Below, in pieces: positions 55,381 to 64,000 of a stretch of DNA of 64,000 nt. How positions within the stretch are numbered: the stretch's first letter is position 1; each line of letters begins with the position of its first letter. The notes under the pieces are model-generated. The model saw only the letters and a program-made list of their open reading frames with translations, was not told the DNA's origin and did not search any database. Source of the stretch: Turritopsis dohrnii. Lineage: Eukaryota; Cnidaria; Hydrozoa; Anthoathecata; Oceaniidae. Position numbers and translations under genes: made by a program. Location of the stretch: NCBI GenBank assembly GCA_027922465.2, contig BQMF02000255.1, positions 1 to 64,000 on the forward strand. The letters run 5' to 3'.

Positions 55381-55469
55381 TCGGGCAAGGTTCTTATTGA
55401 AGACGAGAAGGTACTAAGAAGCGAAAAATCTTAGTACCTTCTCGTCTTCAATAAGAACCTTGCCCGATC
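55379..55469. repeat. Perfect 41-bp hairpin
   Basis: 55379-55419 and 55429-55469 are exact reverse complements with the 9-base loop AGCGAAAAA. The arm opens GATCGGGCAAGGTTCTTATT. It interrupts the RING homology of unit B. Confidence 0.95.
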
Positions 55470-55906
55470 TTAGCTGTAAATGCCGTCTGTGTGCACAAAG
55501 GTACTAATGAGTTTTTTATCATTGTTTTTAATTTTTGACCGTCAATTTTAATTAGCCGAATTGGGCTAGTTGTACTCTCCTTTGAAATGTATTACTGCAT
55601 TTCATCGGAGAGACGACATTTTTTTAACTTCTTTTTATTTTTGTATATTTCTAATTGACGTTAAATAAATTTTAATAAAATAATAAAATAAAATAAATAA
55701 TGTAGAAGTCCTTTAACTCATATATGCATATCTATCTTTCATAATTATGTGTGTGTATATGTGTGTATGATGTGTTATTTTGTGTACATTGAGAAAAAAA
55801 CACAAAGATTTGTCTATGTTTTCATGTCTAACCACCAGAAAAAACCTTGTTTCAATTTCTCGTGGCACATATCATCCTGAAGCGTGTTTTACGATTAGCA
55901 AGAAAG

Positions 55907-56265
55907 ATGTATCATGAAATTTATATTTTCGAATTTTTATTTGGTGCCAATTGGTTGGCACATTTTCTTTTTTATTTTGTCAACAAAAAATGGAGCAGCA
56001 GAAAGAGCAAGCAGTTAAACTTTTTAGCTGATAATGTTGAAGAGCATGATGGTCAATGGAACGTTAAATGTTTTACCGTTATGAAATAGTGCCAGTTTCA
56101 ATTGTGTTATTTGTCTTGAAAGTCAACGTAACGTTGTGTTCGTACCTTGTGGACATGTATGTTATTTTGCAACTTGTGCGTTTCAATGTCGTCATTGTCC
56201 AACATGTAGAAGTCCGTTTAACTTATATATGCATATCTATGTTTCGCAATTTTGTATTTGTATGA
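55907..56265 (+). pseudogene. RING-array unit C, exon 1 fused to exon 2
   Basis: The N-terminal part (FEFLFGANWLAHFLFYFVNK) runs straight into exon 2 sequence at about 56050 without the usual CNICN end or intron, so an internal deletion has occurred. The RING part (VVFVPCGHVCYFATC, then CPTCRSPF) is readable but lies behind an in-frame TGA at the LPL position. Start codon followed by HEIYIF. Confidence 0.7.
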
Positions 56266-56773
56266 TGCGTAGTTTTATGAAGATATTTTTTTTGTAGATA
56301 TTTTTTGAAAAAACATTAAAGGCAAGCCCAAACTAACTTGTAAGCCATTTTTTATTCCCAAAATCTGAGAAAACACTATCTTGGTGTAAAATTTCACACA
56401 TACCCCTATTTTGTGTATGCTTTTCCAGGAAAAAAACCAAAGATTTGTGTATGTTTTCACATCTAACCATGAGAAAAAACTTTCATTTAGTAAAAAATAT
56501 GTGTGAACTTAACATTTCAAAGTAGACTATAAAAAGACTTCGTTTCGATTTCTCGTTGTTTTTTTCCCCAAAATCTGAGAAAACACTATTTAGATGTAAA
56601 ATTTCACACATAACCTGCAACATTAAGTTATTTTGAGAAAAAACCCAAAGTTTTGTGTGTACCTAACCATGAGAAAAAACTTTCAAGGTAGACTATAAAA
56701 AGCCTTCATTTCAATTTCTCATTCCACATATCGTCCTGAAACATTTTTTACCATTTCAACATCAAAATCAACT

Positions 56774-57130
56774 ATGTATTCCAAAGAAATTGGTACTTTC
56801 GAATTTATATTTGGTGCCAATTGGTTGGCACACTTTCTTTTTTATTACATTAATAAAAAATGGGTGAATGGAATTACCAACCAGCTAGACTCTTTGGTCG
56901 AGTACATCCAGTAACATGACTGGGCCAGTGAAGTCTTACTAGATGAAGTAGATTTGAATTTTAAAGAAAAGATAATAACATTTTGCAAAATGGAACTCCA
57001 AAAAATTATACAAGCATGATTCTGTACTATAATACTAATCTATTATTACTTTTAAAAAAATCCATGTTGCCACTGTGGGCGAAGAAGACGAAGAAGAAGT
57101 CCAAGAAATGTTAAATGTATTTCATTGTAT
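56774..57130 (+). pseudogene. RING-array unit D
   Basis: MYSKEIGTFEFIFGANWLAH then a stop in the EYIQ-stop-HDW string; the exon 2 start follows without a RING part. Nearly identical to unit F, 1583 bases downstream. Confidence 0.75.
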
Positions 57131-57262
57131 AATAGTCTGAGTTTCATTAAGTAAAAATATGTGTGAACTTAACATTTCAAGGTAGACTATAAAAAGATTT
57201 CTCGTTGCACATATCGATTGCACATATTGTTTCAGCAATATATTTAATAGCTATATTCAACA

Positions 57263-57880
57263 ATGTATTCCAAAGAAATTGGTATTTTTGAACTTTTATT
57301 TGGGACCAATTGGTGGCCCATTTTTATTTTATTTTGTTAACAAAGAATGGATGGATGAAGAGGGACAGCTAGATTTTTTGTTCGAGTACACCCAGGAGCA
57401 TGACTGGATCAGTGAAGTTTTTCTAGATGACATAGATTTGGATGGCAAAGAAGAGATACTAAAGTTCCGTAAAAAAGAACTGCAGCAAATTACATGCTCG
57501 TGTAATATTTGTAATTAGTAAGTTATTTCTAATCATATTGCTCTATACACAAGCATGATTCTGTACTATAATCCTAATCCTTTTTATTATGATTTCGTAG
57601 TTTCCATGTAGGGTGAGGAAGGGTGCAGAAGAAGTCGAAGAAATGTTAAATGTTTTACCGATATGAAATAGTGCCAGTTTCAGTTGTGTTATTTGTCTTG
57701 GTAAGTCAACTTGATGTTGTGTTCGTACCTTGTGGACATGTATGTTGTTGTGCAACTTGTGTGCTTCAGTGTCGTCATTATCCAACATGTAGAAGTCTGT
57801 TTAACTTATATATGCATATCTATGTTTCGCAATTTTGTATTTGTATGATGCATAGTTTTATGAAGATATTTTTTTTGTAG
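57263..57880 (+). pseudogene. RING-array unit E
   Basis: Near copy of unit B. Exon 1 has lost a base or two early on (the GTNWW region), then reads on to CSCNICN. Exon 2 from about 57602 has the same TGA as B, and the RING part reads VVFVPCGHVCCCATC and then a C-x-x-H/Y variant before CRSLFN. Confidence 0.75.
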
Positions 57881-58356
57881 ATATTTTTTGAAAAAACATA
57901 AAAGGCAAGCCCATACTAACTTGTAAGCCATTTTTTATTCCCAAAATCTGAGAAAACACTATCTTGGTGTAAAATTTCACACCTACCCCTACTTTGTGTA
58001 TGCTTTTCCAGAAAAAAAACCAAAGATTTGTGTATGTTTTCACATCTAACCATGAGAAAAAACTTTCATTTAGTAAAAATATGTGTGAACTTAACATTTC
58101 AAAGTAGACTATAAAAAGACTTCGTTTCGATTTCTCGTTGTTTTTTATTCCCAAAATCTGAGAAAACACTATTTAGATGTAAAATTTCACACATAACCTG
58201 CAACATTAAGTTATTTTGAGAAAAAAACCAAAGTTTTGTGTGTACCTAACCACAAGAAAAAACTTTCAAGGTAGACTATAAAAAGCCTTCATTTCAATTT
58301 CTCATTCCACATATCGTCCTGAAACATTTTTTACCATTTCAACATCAAAATCAACT

Positions 58357-58740
58357 ATGTATTCCAAAGAAATTGGTACTTTCGAATTTATATTTGGTGC
58401 CAATTGGTTGGCACACTTTCTTTTTTATTTCATTAATAAAAAATGGGTGAATGGAATTACCAACCAGCTAGACTCTTTGGTCGAGTACATCCAGTAACAT
58501 GACTGGGCCAGTGAAGTCTTACTAGATGACGTAGATTTGAATTTCAAAGAAAAGATAATAACATTTTGCAAAATGGAACTCCAAAAAAATTATACAAGCA
58601 TGATTCTGTACTATAATACTAATCTATTATTACTTTTAAAAAAATCCATGTTGCCACTGTGGGCGAAGAAGACGAAGAAGAAGTCCAAGAAATGTTAAAT
58701 GTATTACCATTGTATAATAGTCTGAGTTTCATTAAGTAAA
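58357..58740 (+). pseudogene. RING-array unit F
   Basis: Copy of unit D with the same internal stop and the same loss of the RING part. Confidence 0.75.
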
Positions 58741-58830
58741 AATATGTGTGAACTTAACATTTCAAGGTAGACTATAAAAAGATTTCTCGTTGCACATATC
58801 GTCCTGAAACGTCTTTACGAACTATCAACA

Positions 58831-60937
58831 ATGTATTCTAAAGAAATTGGCATTTTTGAATTTATTTGGCACCAATTGGCTGACACATTTTCTGTTCTAT
58901 TTTCTAAAAAAAAATTGGATCGACGGTAAAAAAAACCAGTTAAGTTTTTTAACAAATTACGTAATTGAACATGACTGGATAATTGAAATTTTATTACATA
59001 GTTCGAAACCCCCCCTTAATAAAGGGGGGGGGGGGGGGTTGGAAGGTTCCAAAATAAGCAAAAAGGGGGGGTTTCCGAAATTTTGGCTTGAAAGGGGGTG
59101 ATTGAAAGAAAGGGGGGGTTTGGTTTTAAAAGGGGGGGGGGTTTGAAAGAATTTTGTAAAATAAAAAATTTGATTTAGATGTACATTCAAAAGTATTTAT
59201 TGTGGGGTCAAAAAATTGATCAGTTGTAATGTAGACTGGTATCTTGTTATTTTACATCCACTTTTTTCTAGAGAGAATAATAGAAAATTGTTTAAAAAAA
59301 TAATTCATCTTGGATAGTTTTAATTCATTTCTTTAGCTTTGATGAGCCTTCATTCAATAATTATCTTCTTTTCTTGCTGGACTATTAAAACTGGTAAAAC
59401 AAGTTTTTAGAAGAAATCTTTTCATAGCCTTGAGAACTGCAATGCAAAGGCTTCCAATAGTTAATAGTCTTGAGAGCTGCAATGCAAAGGCTTCCGATAG
59501 ATATTTTTTGTTAATGTTATTTAAAAAAAAGATTGACTCGAGTTATTTAGATTGACTGTCTAGGTTATTAGTTGGTTGGAAATTTAGCATTCATAGATTT
59601 TTTTCAGGTGAATAATTAATGAATAAATACAATAAAAAATAGAATACTTAGTCATGCCGAAAAGCACAGAGCTGGCTTCATTAAGTGGATATACTAATGC
59701 AACAACTGAGGATAAACGAGATTCAAAACATTGGCAAAAATACTTTTTTAAAAGAGTAACAAGACCAGGACATCATGAGTTGTTAAGGACCAGATATTTC
59801 TGTTAATATTCATATTATTTAGTCAAAAATAGTTTTCATAGTTTTTTCCTTTTTTTCAGGTTGTATTTGATTATTTTCTTTAAAAGAGAAAGAGTTTATT
59901 AGTTGTGAGAAAAACTTGTTCAATAGTGAAAGGCAATAAATTTAGAATCAATGACACCTAATAATAAAAACGAAAACTGCACTCATTGAAATGTTTTGTT
60001 GAATTACTCTATTAGGATTTGCACCTTTAATCTCTTCAAATCTATAGTCTTGTATTATTTTGCTAATTATAAATTAAAGTTTTACTGTTCTAACAAAAGC
60101 TACAGACCATTTAAAGTTCTTAACCTATGTTTAATTTTGTTTGCATTAGTCTTAGTTATTACACTATATCTCAGTTTTTTATTTCATTACTTTAAAAAGA
60201 TTCTTGATGAATAATTTCTCTGAATCCAGTTACTCCATGAATACCCCACACTAAGTTTCTTATTACTAAATTGATTATCTATGATTTGATTAAATTAAAG
60301 TTTTCTAGTAAATTCAGTTTTATCTCTGTGAAGGTATACTTATATCAATTTAAAGCAATTTTTAACAGCTACCTACATAGCGGATTGAAGGCTGTCCCAA
60401 CTGGTTAAAAAGTCGTAATTTAGGGGGGTTGAACAAAAATCTGAAAGGGGGTGGTTGATAGAAAGGGGAGGTTTCCTTTTAAAGGGGGGGGGGGGGTAGC
60501 AACCCCCTTACGAACTATGTATTAGAAGAAATTGACATGGCTAACAAGGAAGACATCATGAATTTTTGTAAGACAGAACTGTTCAGAATTAGTTGCACAT
60601 GCAATATATGCAATTAGTAAGTTATTTCTAATCATTTTACTCTATACAAGCATGATTCTGTACTATAATCCTAACCTTTTAATTATTATTTTGTAGCTTC
60701 CATGTTGTCAATATGAATGAAGAAAAAGAAGTCAATGAAATGTTAAATGTACTACCGTTAAATGTTAGTCCAAGTTTCAATTGTGTGATTTGTCTTGAAA
60801 GTCAACATAATGTTGTGTTCGTGCCTTATGGACATGTATGTTGTTGTGCAACTTGTGCGTTTCAATGTCGTCTTTGTCTTGAATGTAGAAGTCCTTTTAA
60901 CATTTTTCACAATTTTTGTGTGTATATGTGTGTATGA
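58831..60937 (+). pseudogene. RING-array unit G, split by an insertion
   Basis: Exon 1 is 58831-58995 plus 60525-60616, interrupted by the element at 58996-60519; exon 2 is 60697-60937. The exon 2 frame is clean: NEMLNVLPLNVSPSFNCVIC, then NVVFVPYGHVCCCATC and CLECRSPF. RING fingers of this cytoplasmic type act as ubiquitin E3 ligases. Here the ligand cysteine before GH is a tyrosine, and exon 1 has also lost two bases near its start (the FEFIWHQ reading). So the best RING exon belongs to a broken gene. Confidence 0.78.
58996..60519. mobile_element. Unclassified 1524-bp insertion with TATTA target duplication
   Basis: CATAGTTCG opens it and CGAACTATG closes it, an exact 9-bp inverted repeat. 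TATTA is duplicated at 58991-58995 and 60520-60524, and removing the element with one TATTA joins the exon in frame. G-rich blocks near both ends are direct repeats of each other (GAAAGGGGGTGATTGAAAG at 59089 and GAAAGGGGGTGGTTGATAG at 60443). A 72-codon frame at 59996 is A/T-rich and not convincing. Five-base duplications occur in several superfamilies, so I do not classify it. Confidence 0.85.
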
Positions 60938-61680
60938 TGTGTTATTTTGTGTACGCTTTTAAAGAAAAAACCCAAACATTTGTGTATGACAAACAACAAA
61001 CAAAGGAATGATCGAATTACACGGATGAACCAGAATCAAAGAAGTGCACAAGAATGCAAAAGATCAACACAGAGAAATCAGGCATGAACAGTAAATCACT
61101 GAACGGAGGTATTAAATCAGTAAGAAACGATATGCACGAATGGAAACTTAATGATCGGTAAAATTCTGAAATAGTATAAGTAGGATTTTGGAGAACAGAT
61201 ATAGGTTCCCGGTGAAGAAGCTTTTTGCGATAAAGTTTGTAGTTTGGGTACTCGAAAACGCATAAAATTACGCTTAATTCTTTGATATAGAACATTATAT
61301 TCATCTCCTGAAACAAGTTTGTGGGCTTATATAAATTACTACGATTTGCAGCTCACTCGTTTAATATTATACTGAACTGATTGCTGATAGCGTACGCAAT
61401 AATCCGGGAATTCAGCATGTGAGAATTTCAACTAACGGTGTGTATTTTAAATTTATATTTTTTATCTAAGAATAGACTGTTGCTGTAAAAACAATAGCTT
61501 CTTATTTGTTTACGGCCTTATAAGATCCTTGACAGTTTCAGAGAAGAAATTCAGTTGCACTGGAATTCTCTATCTACAGAGAAGACTGTGTAACAATTAG
61601 ATGAAAAATGTTTTCTAAAGACCTGGTTTCACTCATCTCCTACCTGCAAGAACTTCCGCCAAACCATGGTATAAAAGGTT
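60938..61680. other. Intergenic, nothing recognised
   Basis: Short open frames only. Confidence 0.45.
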
Positions 61681-61832
61681 TTAAGGCCGGTTTCCATACA
61701 GCTGCATTTTACGCTTGAGCGGAAAAAGCTCGTGAGAATTTTGCCAACGCATCCGCATAAAATCAAAATTACCGCTGACTGAGATTTAGAATTCTCTTGA
61801 GCTGCTCTTCAGCTTGGCGTAAAAGTTAAACT
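61681..61832. mobile_element. Half-preserved TTAA MITE
   Basis: TTAAGGCCGGTTTCCATACA starts it. TTTTACGCTTGAGCGG and a later CTTCAGCTTGGCGTAAAA form the internal inverted arms. The right outer end is missing. Confidence 0.65.
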
Positions 61833-64000
61833 CATCCTACTTTTGAGTATTTTTTCTCTCTCTTTTGTTAAATTTTGTATTGTTCACAATCAAACATGGT
61901 TGTGGAAATAGCACTTATTTAGAAAGAAATTAGAAAGAAATTATGAATTTTTGTGAAAGTACTTGCTTGTGTAATATTTGTAATAAGTAAAGTTATTTCT
62001 AATCATATTCCGAAGATATTACCATTTTTGAATTTTTATTTGGTACAAATTTTAATAGTTTCCAAATATTATCTTATATATCATTATACATTATTCATTG
62101 TATATCCATATTTCAGCCCACATTGAACTACATTAAGGGTACACAAAAGTATTACCCTAAGAGTAGTTTTGGCATTGCAGCCCACCACAAGTCACTGAGA
62201 CTATGTTCAATGGCTAAAGTCCAGGTATGGCCAAGCAGAGAGAATAATCCTGTTCAAGAAAGTTTCAGTCATAGGCTATCAAGATGGTAATTGGGTTTTA
62301 GGTTTTATCCCCTGATGTATGTTTTAAATGAATTATTTGTTGCCATGTTTATATACTTATTTTTGGTCACGTAATAATTTATATAATCATGAAATGGACA
62401 AATCCAAAGTACTTAATATAGATTGGTCTGTGGCACTGGTAAAACGTTGGATCTTTGATTATTCTTCCTACCATTAGTTCCCAAATTAAGAAGGGATTAA
62501 ACTAGACGTATTAGTTTCATGTAGGTACTGGTTCCCTCAGTAAATGTCTTATATTCATATCTTTACTTTGTTTATCATGAGTTGCCAATTTTCAGATTCA
62601 AATATATGAAAATTCTAACGTGCTAATGTTGAAAAGGAACATTGATTTCAAAACAAGTAAATGTACAAGTTAATGAAATGAATTTGAGGAAGTCTTCATT
62701 ACTGTTATTACAGTACTGTTTTTTTATCCTGAGGAGAAAATTTTCAAGAATTTTACAGGGAATGAATCCTGACAATATCCTCCCAAATCGATGACATCAG
62801 CATATAGAAGAGAAAGAGGAAACCTACAATATTATTCCTTGTGGGAAACCTGAAAGAGGCCATTTCTTTTAGATAAATCATAACTGGGATAAACCCTGCC
62901 ACTAAAACCAGGCAAAACCCCAGAAATAAATTAAAAATGACAATCAGAACTAAAGTACATAATGGAGATGAAGATGAACAATAAGCTTTTCCTGGAATTG
63001 CAAAACTTGTGAATAAGCTTGGCGAAATAAAAACGTTCTTAAAGAATCAACTCTTAGCATCTTTGTAATATTTTGTATTTACTTTATGTCAATATTTTTA
63101 TGAAATTAGATAAGGTGAGTCTATGTTTTTTATCTCTAAAGTAAAATGTTATTTAGGTCTAAAATTTTTCACATGTGCTGTTAATAATATTATAAAACCA
63201 TTTAGTTGGGCACACTTCTATCCAGTTTTCCTATTTATTTTGCAAGTTTATCAAGAAGAAAAACAATGAGACATTTGCAGGTAGAAGGTTGGAAAACAGA
63301 TTAGTTGTACGCTACCTATAATATCATTGGAAACATGAAAACATGTGGAAGCATTTTCAAGAAGAGATCAATAAGTTGGAGGAAGAGAAAGCTACTTATA
63401 TGAACATTAAGACTTCAGAAAATAGAAGAGGGCATTTTTTAATAATATTTTTTATACTTGTGAACACTGTAAATATTTTCAAAACTTTTGTTTCTATTAT
63501 GTAACTTTCGGGGTTTTTTCAAAATTTTAGTTACCATCTTGGTGCTTATTTTTATTAATTGTAATTGCAATCATGCATCACCACTTAATTGATAATTTAA
63601 TCACCACTAAATGTTAATTGAAGTTGTTGTACTCACATACTCTTTCACTATTAGCAACTTTTCTGATTTACTTTCAAATGAAATATCCAAAACACGACAC
63701 AAAGGAAAACATAACAGAAATCTGATATGGAAGTAATTCTGTGTGTGATGGAAGATTATAAATATAACGTATAAACATTTTGTTAGATTCTTAAATGAAA
63801 TAAAAGGCATCAATTATTTCAACTTAAGTGAACCACCAATCAAAATTCAATAACACTCAATTCATAAGAATGAAAAAAGGAACCTTAGACTTTATTACAT
63901 TATTGAGTTGCTCTTCAAGGGATCTTGCTAGTCCTCATAATAACCATTCCAAAACATTCATTACAGCCTTGATGGGAGAAAGTGTTGACCTATAATAATT
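61833..64000. other. AT-rich DNA with a trace of the RING array
   Basis: 61960-62045 repeats short pieces of the array (TGTAATATTTGTAA, TTTTTGAATTTTTATTTGG). The rest has no gene or repeat I can support. Confidence 0.5.

Noticed and set aside
59996..60214. 72-codon hydrophobic frame inside the 1.5-kb insertion
   Set aside because: A/T-rich composition gives F, L, Y and K runs by chance; no start context or domain.
61017..61316. 99-codon minus-strand frame
   Set aside because: No recognisable domain and typical of AT-rich non-coding DNA.

Overview
The window looks like metazoan genomic DNA, AT-rich, intron-rich and full of transposable elements. A cnidarian, perhaps a hydrozoan, is my best guess. 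That rests on short-intron genes, a PARP9/14-like macrodomain gene, CR1/L2-like LINEs, TTAA-flanked MITEs and an innexin-bearing Polinton. No sequence names the species.

Layout. 1-4000 is AT-rich non-coding DNA with a long inverted repeat (266-614) and a satellite array with an exact 179-bp period (about 2510-3998). 4102-6027 holds eight exons of a host macrodomain gene that keep one frame across all junctions. About 6154-23565 is a 17.4-kb Polinton/Maverick with long, unequal terminal inverted repeats. 23540-24937 is a truncated non-LTR reverse transcriptase. 24938-28093 has no gene I can defend, but holds a TTAA-flanked MITE and a dispersed repeat. 28094-31290 is a reverse-strand CR1/L2-like LINE with a PHD finger, endonuclease and RT. 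31600-32339 is the 3' end of a pogo/Tigger transposon. 34043-45436 is a complete 18-exon gene for UDP-glucuronate decarboxylase (UXS1, 414 codons) whose first intron is packed with LINE fragments. 46231-49840 holds two MITEs and a 2.1-kb foldback element. 50158-52958 is a transposon with an intact 603-residue transposase. 54440-60937 is a decaying tandem array of a two-exon RING-finger gene, one copy split by a 1.5-kb insertion with a clean 5-bp target duplication. The last 3 kb is AT-rich.

The Polinton is the centre of interest. It has the expected morphogenesis and replication genes: protein-primed DNA polymerase B (two single-base frame breaks), retroviral-type DD35E integrase, double jelly-roll major capsid protein, penton-like minor capsid protein and packaging ATPase, with several small membrane or coiled-coil proteins. 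No adenovirus-type maturation protease is visible. It also has unusual cargo: an intronless four-pass membrane protein with innexin signatures (gap-junction family) and a small TFIIS-type zinc ribbon. Its TIRs each carry nine copies of the palindrome TGACGTCA (the CRE/ATF site), and two divergent gene pairs share an identical 14-bp spacer, TTCTCTTATAATAA, which looks like a bidirectional late promoter.

All assignments come from reading translated sequence and motifs. No database search was run.
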